Shown: positions 1-9,157 of the stretch, in pieces
Position numbering within the stretch: position 1 is the first letter of the stretch
How the letters are laid out: every line of letters starts with the position of its first letter
DNA from: UBA1756 sp045222555
GTDB lineage: Bacteria > Bacteroidota > Bacteroidia > Bacteroidales > WCHB1-69
Reading direction: 5' to 3'
DNA length: 64,000 nt
Assembly (NCBI GenBank): GCA_045222555.1
Contig: JBGUYY010000097.1
Coordinates: 283,334-347,333 of the forward strand
The notes under the pieces: generated by a model
The model's database searches: none
Told to the model about the DNA's origin: nothing
Seen by the model: only the letters and a program-made list of their open reading frames with translations
Program-made: the position numbers and the translations under genes

Positions 1-715
1 CCGAAACATGGATAGGAGCAAGATGTTCATCATCCTCAAAAGTGCCACTAATAGTGGTGAAATTCTGGGCGAAAAGAGTGCTGCTCAACGTGGAGGCATC
101 AATGCCGTATTTCACCAACTTATTTTTATCGATATAGACTGTAATCTGTTCATTTTGAAGTCCATACCGACGCAGATTGGAGACTGAGGAGATGGTGCGG
201 AGACGGCTTTCCAGTTCGGCAAGGTAACCTTCGAGTTCGCGGTAGGTTTTTTCTTTGGATTCGATGGAGATGAGCAGGGCGGAAGTGCTGCCGAAGTCGT
301 TGCTGGTGAAGATGCCCGCGACGCCGCTGGGCAGTGAACTCTTGAAATTGGCCGCATCAAGGCGGAACTTCGACCAAAACTCGTCATCAGACTTCACATG
401 TTCGGAAAGCTGTACATACATCACCACCATGCCGTCGGAGGTGACGGAGTAGGTCTGTGCCTTGTTAATCTCTTTATAACTGAATAAAAATTCTTCGAGC
501 GGACGGGTAAGCTGTTCTTCCACCTGATCGGAGCTGGCACCCGGATAAACACCCACTACAAGTCCCTGTCGGATAGAAAATTGCGGAAATTCCTGTTTCG
601 GCATCCGCATCAAAGCATACACGCCGAACAGTGCCGTAAAGACCACAATCAGAATAATGATGGACTTATTCTTGACTGAAAATTCAACCGCGCTTCTGAC
701 TATCGACTTCGACAT
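1..715 (-). CDS. RND efflux transporter permease, N-terminal part (cut by window edge)
   Basis: The frame is open from an ATG at 715 to the window edge, giving about 238 residues (MSKSIVRSAVEFSVKNKSII...). The start shows one hydrophobic helix (about residues 18-36). A periplasmic porter-like segment follows, with YPGASSDQVEEQLTRPLEEF, the classic RND (AcrB/MexB/HAE1) signature of the first porter subdomain. The family forms trimeric inner-membrane proton/drug antiporters that work with a membrane fusion protein and a TolC-like channel. It lies 3 bases downstream of the adaptor gene on the same strand, so the two form an operon. No outer-membrane channel gene is visible; it may lie beyond the left edge. 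Substrate cannot be inferred. Family is secure; the rest of the protein is not visible. Confidence 0.9.
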   Translation of the reverse strand, partial: MSKSIVRSAVEFSVKNKSIIILIVVFTALFGVYALMRMPKQEFPQFSIRQGLVVGVYPGASSDQVEEQLTRPLEEFLFSYKEINKAQTYSVTSDGMVVMYVQLSEHVKSDDEFWSKFRLDAANFKSSLPSGVAGIFTSNDFGSTSALLISIESKEKTYRELEGYLAELESRLRTISSVSNLRRYGLQNEQITVYIDKNKLVKYGIDASTLSSTLFAQNFTTISGTFEDDEHLAPIHVS

Positions 716-718
716 GGC

Positions 719-1738
719 TTAACGTACTGATATCAAGGATCCCGTGCTGACTTTCTGTTCACCGTTGACAATGACGGAATCGCCGGGCATGAGGCCTTCG
801 GCGATGATGATGCCGCGTTGGGCGAGACCGCCGGTGGTGACGGTGCGCCGCACCGCCTTACCGCCAGAAGCGAGCCACACGTATCGTTCGCCGGTATGGT
901 CGATCTTTACCACGCGGTTGGGCACCACAATCAGCTGGGTGGTGTCGGATGAAGGGAGCCAGGCGTTGCACACCATGCCGGGCATCAATGCTCCGTCGGT
1001 ATTCTGGAGAGGGACAAGCACTTCGTAGTTGTGGGAGAGCGTGTTGGCCACCACCCCTTTCGAACCGACTTTTCCCTCATAGACACGATGGTTTAATGCG
1101 GATACCGATATGCGGACGGGCTGTCCCACCGACACGTCGGAGATGACATTTTCGGGGATGGGGATGTTGACCTGCATGGCGCGCGTCTGCAGCAGGGTGA
1201 GCACGGCATTGCCGGGCAGCACATTCATTCCCTCCTCCGTATTCACCTTCCCGACCACGCCGGAGAAGGGAGCGGTAAGCTTGCAGTTTTCGAGGTTGCG
1301 TTTGGCAATAGCCTCTGAAGAGCGGGCTTGGGCAAGTTTGGTTTCCATCTCCACCCACTGCACCTCGCTAATGGAGCCTTTGTCGTGCAGGAGCTTAAGA
1401 CGGTTGTAGCCGTCCTGTGCCTGGCGCAGCGTAGCCTGTGCGGCAGAATAAGCCTGTTGGAAGCTGGCATCGTTGACCTCTGCAAGCAACTGACCCTCAG
1501 CAACCTTTTGTCCTTCCCGCACATAAACTCTCACGACAGTACCGGCCACGGGGAAGCTCAACATACTGGCAGAGGAGGCCTCCAAAGTGCCAACATAGTT
1601 CTGAGCACCCGCCTCTCCCTCTTCCCCAATCACCATCACTTCAACGGGTATCGGTTGCAACACACGCGATTGCTTTTTCTCCTTACATCCCACAAAGATG
1701 AGGAGCGCACACGACATCAACAAAAGACTTTTTTTCAT
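719..1738 (-). CDS. RND efflux periplasmic adaptor (membrane fusion lipoprotein)
   Basis: 339 residues. The N-terminus is a lipoprotein signal with lipobox FVGC (Cys18), so the adaptor should be lipid-anchored in the periplasm. The HlyD/AcrA layout is visible: a first biotinyl-lipoyl-like half at about residues 58-95 (FPVAGTVVRVYVREGQKV), a helical hairpin at about 100-145, a second lipoyl half (LTAPFSGVVGKVNTEEGMNV), then beta-barrel and membrane-proximal segments ending in VNGEQKVSTGSLISVR. It would link the inner-membrane pump encoded 3 bases downstream to an outer-membrane channel. No clear TAnnTTTG promoter is seen in the 153-bp divergent gap to the next gene. Substrate unknown. Confidence 0.9.
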   Translation of the reverse strand: MKKSLLLMSCALLIFVGCKEKKQSRVLQPIPVEVMVIGEEGEAGAQNYVGTLEASSASMLSFPVAGTVVRVYVREGQKVAEGQLLAEVNDASFQQAYSAAQATLRQAQDGYNRLKLLHDKGSISEVQWVEMETKLAQARSSEAIAKRNLENCKLTAPFSGVVGKVNTEEGMNVLPGNAVLTLLQTRAMQVNIPIPENVISDVSVGQPVRISVSALNHRVYEGKVGSKGVVANTLSHNYEVLVPLQNTDGALMPGMVCNAWLPSSDTTQLIVVPNRVVKIDHTGERYVWLASGGKAVRRTVTTGGLAQRGIIIAEGLMPGDSVIVNGEQKVSTGSLISVR

Positions 1739-1832
1739 TTCATAAAATAGTAGTTCACTTTAACGTAAAAGAAAGGAATTTGTTGCAGGAAAAAATATAT
1801 TTCCAAATGGTTTTTTCTTTGAAAAAAAATTG

Positions 1833-1841
1833 TAATTTTGC
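1833..1841 (+). promoter_or_regulatory. Bacteroidetes -7 promoter element (TAATTTTGC)
   Basis: Matches TAnnTTTG, the -7 element of the Bacteroidetes primary sigma factor, followed by C as is common here. It lies 51 bp before the OmpA/TPR lipoprotein start. No well-spaced -33 TTTG was found. Confidence 0.65.
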
Positions 1842-1891
1842 AAAGGTTTTCAAACTAGATCAAATCAAATCATTAATTATACAAAAGAGTT

Positions 1892-3703
1892 ATGAAAAAT
1901 CTGAAAATCATTTTGTTAGCTTGCTTTGCAGCAATCACCCTGATTGGGTGTGGTTTGGGTAAAATGGTTTCTCGTTACCCTGAAGTCTCCATTAAATTGG
2001 ATGACCAAGACCTCGAGAACAAGGGCGGTCAGGTTGCCTACCAGATCAAAGGCACCATTCCTCCCAAGTACATGAAGAAGAAAGCCACCATGACCATCGT
2101 CCCCACGATTGAGTACAATGGCCAGCAGATTGCCTTGGCACCCATCGAAATCCAGGGCGAGAAAGCCAAAGCCAGTGGCACTCCCATCTCCTACAAGAAG
2201 GGAGGTTCCTTCTCCGGCTCTGGCAGCTTCGAGTTCAAAGCGGGTTATGAGGAAGCCAACTTGGTGGCCATCTCCACTGCCCAGAAAAAGAAAAAATCCC
2301 ATACCTTCGACCCCGTTCCGTTGTGCGAAGGCATTAGCAACTCCGCCGCTTTGGCCGACATCAACCCCGAACTGGGCGACAAGGCTGGCAACGGCACCAC
2401 GCTCCTCTATGCTGAACACGGCTACAAACCCGAATTCGTGACCAGCACGGCCACCCTCTATTTCGATGTCAACAGCTCTGACCTCAACATGAACCAGAAA
2501 AACAACAAGTCGGATGTGGCCAAGAAGGCAGTTGCCGACTTCGGTGCCTTCATGAAAGAGGGTCGTAAGATCGACAAGATCGTCATCACCGGTTGGGCTT
2601 CACCCGAAGGCGAAGAGTCACTGAACCAAGGCCTTTCCGACAAACGTGCCGAAAAAGGTAAAGGCTGGTTTGAGAAAGAGTTCGACAAATACCTCCGCCA
2701 GTATGCCAAAGAAAACAAGATCAAATACAAAGATCTTCCGAAACCGGAACTCGTATATGATATGAAATCCCCGGGTGAAGACTGGAGTGGTTTTGAAGCT
2801 GCCCTGCAGGAATCCAACATCAAAGAGAAAAACCAGATTCTCAATGTGGTGCGCTCACAGCCCAACCCCACCCAGCGCGAACAGAAGATTCGTGAGATGA
2901 CCGACATCTACAACGAAATCGCCGACAAGATCCTGCCTCCGCTGCGCCGCGTGGAAGTTTCGATGGTTTGCAACAAAAACAACTTCAACGATCAGCAGAT
3001 CAAGGAGATGATGAACACCAATCCCGACACGCTGTCGCTGAACGAAAAACTGTATGCCGCCTCTATGGAACAAGACCTTGAAAAGAAGGCTTCCCTCTAC
3101 AACTCCATCATCGCCAAAGAGCAGAACGACTGGCGCGCCTACAACAACCTCGCTATCCTTCAGATCAACGACTACATCCAGAACGGCAACGAGGCTTCTC
3201 TGACGAACGGTATGAAGAACCTTGAAAAAGCCGAAGCCATCTCCCCGAGCAATGGTATTATCCTGAACAACAAGGCCATCGGTGAATATCTGCAAGGTGA
3301 CCGCGACGACGCCATGCGCGATTTCGCCGCTTCCGAAAAAGCAGCCGTCAACCCCGTACAGCAGGACTACAACCTCGCTATGAACCAGATTCAGAGCGGT
3401 GACTACAACGGCGCTCTCAAGTCGATGAACAACAAGAGCTGCGACTATAACACGGCTCTCGTTCAGATGCTGAACAAAGATTATGTTTCCGCACAGAAGA
3501 CCCTCGACTGCGTCACCCAGAACGATGCTAAGACCTATTACCTGCGCGCCGTTCTCGCTGCCAGAATGAAAGAGGAGAGCAAGGTGCTCAGCAACCTGAC
3601 CGAATGCGTGAAACTGGACGCTTCTTACAAGGCTAAAGCCCAGAAAGATGCCGAGTTCAAGAGATACAGAAAACTCAGCCAGTTCCAGGCTATCGTTAAA
3701 TAA
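1892..3703 (+). CDS. OmpA-like plus TPR-repeat outer-membrane lipoprotein
   Basis: 603 residues with lipobox LIGC (Cys20). Residues about 25-180 look like a beta-rich region with no family I can name. Residues about 187-260 resemble an OmpA C-terminal peptidoglycan-binding domain (LYFDVNSSDLN, then VITGWASPEGEESLNQGLSDKRAE). From about 385 to the end the chain is helical with TPR-like units (WRAYNNLAILQINDYI, ILNNKAIGEYLQGDRDDAMRDF). The inferred role is a surface or periplasmic lipoprotein that tethers the outer membrane to the wall and scaffolds partners. It is monocistronic: a promoter lies upstream and a hairpin terminator follows. Codon use is strongly C-ending, as in highly expressed genes here. 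The exact function is unknown. Confidence 0.8.
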   Translation: MKNLKIILLACFAAITLIGCGLGKMVSRYPEVSIKLDDQDLENKGGQVAYQIKGTIPPKYMKKKATMTIVPTIEYNGQQIALAPIEIQGEKAKASGTPISYKKGGSFSGSGSFEFKAGYEEANLVAISTAQKKKKSHTFDPVPLCEGISNSAALADINPELGDKAGNGTTLLYAEHGYKPEFVTSTATLYFDVNSSDLNMNQKNNKSDVAKKAVADFGAFMKEGRKIDKIVITGWASPEGEESLNQGLSDKRAEKGKGWFEKEFDKYLRQYAKENKIKYKDLPKPELVYDMKSPGEDWSGFEAALQESNIKEKNQILNVVRSQPNPTQREQKIREMTDIYNEIADKILPPLRRVEVSMVCNKNNFNDQQIKEMMNTNPDTLSLNEKLYAASMEQDLEKKASLYNSIIAKEQNDWRAYNNLAILQINDYIQNGNEASLTNGMKNLEKAEAISPSNGIILNNKAIGEYLQGDRDDAMRDFAASEKAAVNPVQQDYNLAMNQIQSGDYNGALKSMNNKSCDYNTALVQMLNKDYVSAQKTLDCVTQNDAKTYYLRAVLAARMKEESKVLSNLTECVKLDASYKAKAQKDAEFKRYRKLSQFQAIVK

Positions 3704-3724
3704 GACACTCATTCCCTTATCCAT

Positions 3725-3758
3725 AAAAAGAGGCGTTGAACAGATGCCTCTTTTTTTT
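3725..3758 (+). terminator. Rho-independent terminator after the OmpA/TPR lipoprotein
   Basis: A 10-bp stem (AAAAAGAGGC / GCCTCTTTTT, arms 3725-3734 and 3746-3755) with an 11-nt loop runs into a T tract. It starts 21 bp after the stop codon and sits just before the next gene, so yitT either has its own weak promoter or depends on read-through. Confidence 0.8.
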
Positions 3759-3776
3759 CTCTAAATTGATAAAATA

Positions 3777-4706
3777 ATGGCTAACAAATTCTTCTCCAAA
3801 TTCAAACCCGAGAAAATCACCAAAGAGAGCGCCAAGACCTTGGCCAAGGACTACGCCTTCATTCTGGCCGGATGCTTTGTGATGGCTGTCGGATATGTGT
3901 TTTTCATCGACCCGCTGAAACTGGTGCCGGGCGGCGTTTATGGTATCGCCATCGTACTGCACCATACCGTCGGCTTCCCCATCGGTCTGGCTGGTCTGTG
4001 CCTTGACCTGCCACTGCTGCTCATCGGCACCCTGTGGCTGGGGCCCAAGTTCGGCCTCAAAACGGTAGCCGGCGTGTTCGGACTGTCGGGCAGCATCTCG
4101 CTTCTTGAGTTCATCCACGACGGCACGCCGCTGGTGAGCGACCCGTCGGCCACCTTCATCCTCACCCTCTTCGGCGCCGTTATCATCGGTATCGGATTAG
4201 GACTGATCTTCAAGTCGCGCGCCACCTCCGGCGGCACCGACATTATCGCCATGATTCTCGGCAAGTACCTGAAACACATTCCTATCGGCAAGCTCATCAT
4301 CGCTGTTGACTCCACCGTGGTACTTTTGTCCCTCTGCATCCCCGACTTCGACTGGACCATCCCGCTTTACTCTTGGCTGGTGATCTACGTAGAAGGTGTG
4401 GTGATTGACATGGTGATTTCCGGCGGACGTTCCAGCAAGGCCGTTTTCATCATTTCACAGAATCCAGAACCTATCAAACAGTTCATCCTTAACGATTTAC
4501 AACGCGGCGGAACCTATCTGAGAGGTATGGGAATGTACTATAATGATGAGAAAAACATCATCTATACGAACGTCTCCCGTAAGCAGCTGCCCGCGCTCAT
4601 CCACCATGTTCACGAAGTAGATCCGAAGGCCTTCCTCTCTATCTTAGAGGCTTCGGAAGTGCTGGGCGAAGGGTTCTCATCGTTGCGAGAAAAAGCATCC
4701 GAGTAG
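3777..4706 (+). CDS. YitT family membrane protein (DUF161/DUF2179)
   Basis: 309 residues. A short basic N-terminus is followed by five or six hydrophobic segments (about residues 24-215) with the YitT signature VPGGVYGIAIVLHH and the glycine-rich SRATSGGTDIIAMIL. A C-terminal soluble domain (about 225-300, AVFIISQNPEPIKQFILNDLQRGGT...YLRGMGMY) matches DUF2179. YitT proteins are widespread inner-membrane proteins without an agreed biochemical function. The gene is followed by trmO with a single base between stop and start, so the two are co-translated. Family assignment is firm, function open. Confidence 0.9.
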   Translation: MANKFFSKFKPEKITKESAKTLAKDYAFILAGCFVMAVGYVFFIDPLKLVPGGVYGIAIVLHHTVGFPIGLAGLCLDLPLLLIGTLWLGPKFGLKTVAGVFGLSGSISLLEFIHDGTPLVSDPSATFILTLFGAVIIGIGLGLIFKSRATSGGTDIIAMILGKYLKHIPIGKLIIAVDSTVVLLSLCIPDFDWTIPLYSWLVIYVEGVVIDMVISGGRSSKAVFIISQNPEPIKQFILNDLQRGGTYLRGMGMYYNDEKNIIYTNVSRKQLPALIHHVHEVDPKAFLSILEASEVLGEGFSSLREKASE

Positions 4707-4707
4707 C

Positions 4708-5388
4708 ATGGAGATTGTTCCTATCGCCCACATTCACAGCGATTTTCCGACCAAGTTCGGCATTCCCCGGCAGAGCGGATTGGCACCGTCGTTGCGCAGC
4801 ACCATCGAATTTGTAGAGCCGTTTGGTTCGATGGAAGCGGTGCGCGGTCTGTCGGAATTTTCGCACCTATGGCTGATATGGAGTTTTTCTGAAAATGTGG
4901 AGAAGGGGTGGACGCCCACGGTGCGCCCGCCCCGGCTCGGCGGCAACCAGCGGATGGGTGTGTTCGCCACCCGTTCCACCTTCAGACCCAATGCGTTAGG
5001 ACTATCTTCGGTGAAACTAGAGCGTGTGGAGATGGATGCCCATGGCCGCCCGCTGCTGCACGTGCTCGGCGCCGACCTCATGGACGGCACGCCCATCTAC
5101 GACATCAAGCCCTACCTCACCACCACCGACTGCCATCCCGAAGCCATCGACGGGTTTGTGGCCAGCCACCAGCACGAAAAGGCCGAGGTTATCATCCCGA
5201 AAGCCATTATCCGACAGATACCCAGCGAGTTGTTTCCCGCCTTGCAGGAGGTGCTGGCACAAGATCCGCGACCGGCGTACCACAATGACCCCGAACGAAT
5301 CTACGGATTCGAATTTGGGCATTGGGAAATCAAATTCAAAGTTGACGGGCGAACGCTGACCGTGGTGAAAGCGAATGCGATAGGCTAA
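4708..5388 (+). CDS. trmO: tRNA (adenine(37)-N6)-methyltransferase TrmO
   Basis: 226 residues. The UPF0066/TsaA fold is recognisable from IAHIHSDFPTKFGIPRQSGL at the start, the central GVFATRSTFRPNALGLSSVKL and GADLMDGTPIYDIKPYL, and a C-terminal domain ending in FGHWEIKFKVDGRTLTVV. TrmO uses S-adenosylmethionine to N6-methylate threonylcarbamoyl-adenosine at position 37 of ANN-decoding threonine tRNAs. The start is one base after the yitT stop. Its stop codon overlaps the stop of the convergent TPR gene by four bases, leaving no room for a terminator between them. Confidence 0.92.
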   Translation: MEIVPIAHIHSDFPTKFGIPRQSGLAPSLRSTIEFVEPFGSMEAVRGLSEFSHLWLIWSFSENVEKGWTPTVRPPRLGGNQRMGVFATRSTFRPNALGLSSVKLERVEMDAHGRPLLHVLGADLMDGTPIYDIKPYLTTTDCHPEAIDGFVASHQHEKAEVIIPKAIIRQIPSELFPALQEVLAQDPRPAYHNDPERIYGFEFGHWEIKFKVDGRTLTVVKANAIG

Positions 5389-6722
5389 TTCTTAGCCCCT
5401 TTTTGGCGGTATTCGGCGGCCTTCTCGCTATTGCCCAACGCCTCGTAAGCCTCTGCTAATGAGTTGTAAATGTGGCGCTGCTCCTCTTTATCGTAGGTGT
5501 ATTTCAACGCCTTCTCGAAATAAGGAACAGCCTTCTCGGGTTTTCCTGTGTTCATATAGGCGCTGCCCAAGGTGTAGTTCATCATACCGTTGGTGGGGAA
5601 AATTTCCACGATATCCTTCTCCAGTTCGATGATGCGAGTATAGTTCTTGGCGCGGGCAAGGCAGTACATAAAATCCTTCCACAGAGCATATTGCGACGGA
5701 TCGATGGAGAGGGCAGTCTCAAAATCGGACACAGCCTCCTGGTATTTTTTCTGTCGCAGGAGGATGGAGGCACGGGAGGCCCATCCCTCCACTGCTTCCG
5801 GGTTGGCGGTGACGAGCGCTGTGGCGAGTTGCATCTGCTGGTCGGTGGGGTCGGAGGTGGCGAGAGGAGCGAGATACACCCGCAGGATGGACAGCTTCTT
5901 TTCCAGCTCCACATCTGGCGACAACAAGGCAGCCTTGGAAGCCTCGAAAGCGGCCTGTTCATTCCCACCATGCATATAATAGAATGCCAGTACCTGCTGC
6001 ACATTGCCGTTGTTGGCATCCAGCTGCGCAGCTTTCTGCAAGTAAGGAATTGCCTGCGAAGACATGTTGTTGGACATGTAGATGTCGGCGGCGCCCACAT
6101 AATAATCGGCATTATTCGGGTACTTCTTAATGAGCTTGTCGTACACACCTGCCGCACCCTTCACATCATTTTTATACAGAAAAATCTCCACCTTGGCTTG
6201 GGTGATGGATTCGGTCACGCCCATCAGCTGTTCAATCTGATCCATCACCTTGAACAGCTCCTTGGCGTTGCCCAGATTCCATAAGGCATTGGCATAGCTG
6301 AACAAAAATTCCTCATTGGCGGGTTCCATTTTGCAAACCTGCTTCCACACCTTCGATGACTCCGAAAATTTGGACTGGTTGTCGAGCACTTGGGCGAAGG
6401 AATTCCAGTACCACACATTGTTTTTGTCATACTGACAGGCCTGTTTGAAGTAGTATTCGGCATCGGAATAGTTCTCTACATCAGCCTTCATCCGTCCCAG
6501 CATGAAATAAGCGGCAGCGTGATCTGTTCGGGTGGAGAGCACACTGTGCAATGCTTTCTCGGCAGATTCATAATTTCCTGTATAATAAGCTCTCAGGGCA
6601 TTGGCAAATTCCACCGACACCAAACGTTCAGACTGTGTAGGGCCTGCATTTTTCCTGGTTTTCTGAGGATAAACTGTTAAGCAGATAGCCAATAGCAAGA
6701 GGGCGAGGGAGAGTTTTTTCAT
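5385..6722 (-). CDS. Secreted tetratricopeptide-repeat protein
   Basis: 445 residues from the ATG at 6722. The open frame extends 51 codons further upstream, but a TAnnTTTGC promoter at 6740-6748 lies inside that extension and the 6722 start gives a clean signal peptide (MKKLSLALLLLAICLTVYPQ). The rest is nearly all TPR units, roughly ten, including AAAYFMLGRMKADVENYSDA, NNVWYWNSFAQVLDNQSKFS, AIPYLQKAAQLDANNGNVQQ and YTLGSAYMNTGKPEKAVPYF. Such proteins act as periplasmic or surface scaffolds in assembly complexes; the partner is not evident. It overlaps trmO tail-to-tail by 4 bp. Confidence 0.85.
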   Translation of the reverse strand: MKKLSLALLLLAICLTVYPQKTRKNAGPTQSERLVSVEFANALRAYYTGNYESAEKALHSVLSTRTDHAAAYFMLGRMKADVENYSDAEYYFKQACQYDKNNVWYWNSFAQVLDNQSKFSESSKVWKQVCKMEPANEEFLFSYANALWNLGNAKELFKVMDQIEQLMGVTESITQAKVEIFLYKNDVKGAAGVYDKLIKKYPNNADYYVGAADIYMSNNMSSQAIPYLQKAAQLDANNGNVQQVLAFYYMHGGNEQAAFEASKAALLSPDVELEKKLSILRVYLAPLATSDPTDQQMQLATALVTANPEAVEGWASRASILLRQKKYQEAVSDFETALSIDPSQYALWKDFMYCLARAKNYTRIIELEKDIVEIFPTNGMMNYTLGSAYMNTGKPEKAVPYFEKALKYTYDKEEQRHIYNSLAEAYEALGNSEKAAEYRQKGAKN

Positions 6723-6739
6723 AAAAAACAAATTGGGCT

Positions 6740-6748
6740 GCAAAGGTA
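6740..6748 (-). promoter_or_regulatory. -7 promoter element (TACCTTTGC) for the TPR gene
   Basis: A perfect TAnnTTTG plus C on the minus strand, 18 bp before the ATG at 6722. It decides the start, because the longer frame would begin upstream of the transcript. Confidence 0.7.
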
Positions 6749-6871
6749 CACATAATTTAGGAAATGGCGAACGGGGAGGCGAGAATTGTGTGGAGGAATG
6801 CGAGATTCCGTTGCTGCGCTGCGCTTGCAACGGAATGGTGAGGCGGCATAGAGAAACATGTGGGATGAAGG

Positions 6872-9157
6872 TCAAAATCCCCGCTGGCTGCGGGCGGCGG
6901 TGGAGATGACCTCCCCGCGGGGACGGATGTTCTGCGGAGGCTTGGCCGCCACTGACGATGGCTTTTTCGCTGAGGAGGATGAAGAAGATGAAGCGGAACT
7001 CTTCCCGCCTCCAGAGGGCGACTGCGCCTTGGGAGCCGACGGATTGGCTGGCGCTGAGGGAGACGACGGCTGCGGCGCATAATAGCCCCGCCCACCGCTG
7101 CGCTTGTAACCCGTCAAGGAGTTCACACGCGTGATACCCGACGACAGGTTGTGCCCACCGGTGGTCAACATATCGTTGTATGTCACTATCACTGATGGTG
7201 TTTTCAGATACCTTGCGGAGGCGTTGGCCAAGCTGCCGACATAGAAGTTGCGCACCGTGCTGAGGTCAAGACCCACCACCGAGAGATGGTTCTTGCCGAT
7301 GCGACGCACCAGGTGGTTGACCTTCTGGGCTCGCTGCACCAACTGGTAGGCGACACTGCCCGACTGCCGCATGCCACGGGGATAGGCCAAATACCGCGCC
7401 AACTTCGTATACTCCTCATCACTCAGAGCTTTCAGCATGGAACGCACCCCACTGATCTCCGACCGCAACGCATTGCGTTCATCCTTGGCCACCCGCTCGT
7501 AAATTTCCTTCCGCTGCTGGTCGGAATATCTGAACTGGTAGGTCTTCTCATTTTTTGCCAAAGCATTGGTAACCTGACCTTTCTGGTAAGATGAATAGTT
7601 GATGGCGGAGAGGGTGTCGGCCAACCAGTCCACCTGCTGGTCGTTCAGATTTTTGAAAAAGTCCAACAAATTGCGCGTGGGCTTATACAAAAGATAGGGT
7701 TTCTGCTGGGGAAAAGCATTGCCCACATCGCCTGAATAGGTCACGCCATTATCCATAAACAATTGATACAGAGCAGTATATTGCACTACTCGCGCCAAAT
7801 CGGTATTGCCTAAAGTGGCGAAATACTGGTAGGCCTGATTCTCATAACGATAGCCGATGGACACGCTTCGCTCCGGCGAATTGAAGTACGACACTGGCAA
7901 TGAGCCGGTTCTGTTCAACGTATAGATGGTGAAGCCCTCGTCCATGTCGATGGCATACATGGCATTCCACGTGTTCCAATTATATACCAACTCGTTGAGT
8001 CCCAGCTTCTTGAACAGCGGTCTGTCGAACGGGAAGTGGGGCGGCGACGGGTAGCGGTAGTAGGCCTCCTGTATGGTGCCGTTCTCCGACCAGTCTTTCA
8101 AAAGCACATCGGTGATGGTGAGCAGATGGCCGAATTCAGTGTTTTCCAGCTCTTTACTCAAAAAAGTAGGACACCAGTCGTGACCGTTTTTCATCTTGCC
8201 GGCCATCAGGTCGTTCACATCCAGACTCTGCGACAGTTCCTTCTCGGTGACCGAAGCCAGCAGCAGGATCGACTCCACGTTGAGCGGCGGCAGCTCGTAG
8301 AGGGCCGCCACCCGCTCGCGGCCTATCACCACCAGGGTGGCAGAATCGGCCAGTCCACCCAGCACCAAGTCGGCATCGAGGGTGAACTGCCGGATATGGT
8401 TGAGCTGCTCCGAAAGGTCGTGGTTCTTGGAGATGGCCCACGCCACAAAACCCGGCACACGGCTGAAATACACACCCGTAAGCTGCTGCTCGAACATGTC
8501 GGAAATGGTCACCTTGCGGGCAGTGTCGGAAAGTTGGAAAAACTCCTCCCCTTTCTCCATGAACCAGTCGTTGAACTCGTACAGCGTGATCTGGTAGTCG
8601 ATGGTGTCCTCTACGAAATAGGAACGGCCATGTTCGACTGGCAACGGTGTTACATTCGGCTTATAGTCAGAAAGATAGATAGCCTGCGAAAGTTCTTTCG
8701 TAAGACGGGTGCGGTTGCGCTCGGTGGTGTTGCCCAGCACAATCAGCAGGTCGGTGATTTTGCCATCGTAGCCGACAGGATGCTTGCGAGTCTCCACAGA
8801 GTGAGTAAACTGACTGAAAATCTGCGCAATCGTGTCGGCATTGAAATAGGGAGGCGGCTCCGAGATGAGCAGCAGACAGCTGCCGTCGTCGAAGGCCGCC
8901 TCGCCGATGGTCTGGTAATGGAATCGGAAATGGCTGCGGAAATCGGCATAGAGGGTGTCTTTCTGAAGATACGCCTGCGTAGTGGCGAGATCCACATTCT
9001 GGTCGGGAATCAGCTCTACATCTTCCGCGGCCGCCTCCCACTTTTTGCCCTCCACAGAATTGCCGATCAGACACAATCCAGCCACCCCCGCCACCGCCAA
9101 GGCAGCGGAGAGCAGACTGTATAGCAGCACCTGTTTCCAGTTCCGGTGCAGAGACAT
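6872..9157 (-). CDS. Large membrane-anchored protein of unknown function with a Ser/Pro-rich tail
   Basis: 761 residues from the ATG at 9157, which overlaps the pepE stop as TAATG; a start four codons upstream is less likely. One N-terminal hydrophobic helix (about residues 8-32) acts as signal anchor or uncleaved signal. The remainder (about 35-680) is a non-repetitive, acidic/aromatic globular region that I cannot place in a family. It contains SCLLLISEPPPYFNADTIAQ and a helical part around KNEKTYQFRYSDQQRKEIYE. The last 77 residues are low-complexity Ser/Pro/Ala/Gly (runs such as SASSSSSSSAKKPSS) ending RSQRGF, typical of an extended linker or wall-spanning stalk. Translational coupling to peptidase E suggests co-expression but not a shared reaction. 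Function unknown. Confidence 0.75.
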   Translation of the reverse strand: MSLHRNWKQVLLYSLLSAALAVAGVAGLCLIGNSVEGKKWEAAAEDVELIPDQNVDLATTQAYLQKDTLYADFRSHFRFHYQTIGEAAFDDGSCLLLISEPPPYFNADTIAQIFSQFTHSVETRKHPVGYDGKITDLLIVLGNTTERNRTRLTKELSQAIYLSDYKPNVTPLPVEHGRSYFVEDTIDYQITLYEFNDWFMEKGEEFFQLSDTARKVTISDMFEQQLTGVYFSRVPGFVAWAISKNHDLSEQLNHIRQFTLDADLVLGGLADSATLVVIGRERVAALYELPPLNVESILLLASVTEKELSQSLDVNDLMAGKMKNGHDWCPTFLSKELENTEFGHLLTITDVLLKDWSENGTIQEAYYRYPSPPHFPFDRPLFKKLGLNELVYNWNTWNAMYAIDMDEGFTIYTLNRTGSLPVSYFNSPERSVSIGYRYENQAYQYFATLGNTDLARVVQYTALYQLFMDNGVTYSGDVGNAFPQQKPYLLYKPTRNLLDFFKNLNDQQVDWLADTLSAINYSSYQKGQVTNALAKNEKTYQFRYSDQQRKEIYERVAKDERNALRSEISGVRSMLKALSDEEYTKLARYLAYPRGMRQSGSVAYQLVQRAQKVNHLVRRIGKNHLSVVGLDLSTVRNFYVGSLANASARYLKTPSVIVTYNDMLTTGGHNLSSGITRVNSLTGYKRSGGRGYYAPQPSSPSAPANPSAPKAQSPSGGGKSSASSSSSSSAKKPSSVAAKPPQNIRPRGEVISTAARSQRGF

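Noticed and set aside
8036..9124. 362-codon frame antisense to the unknown 761-residue gene
   Set aside because: The minus-strand frame is longer, has a signal anchor and is coupled to pepE. The plus frame lacks a promoter and domain features.
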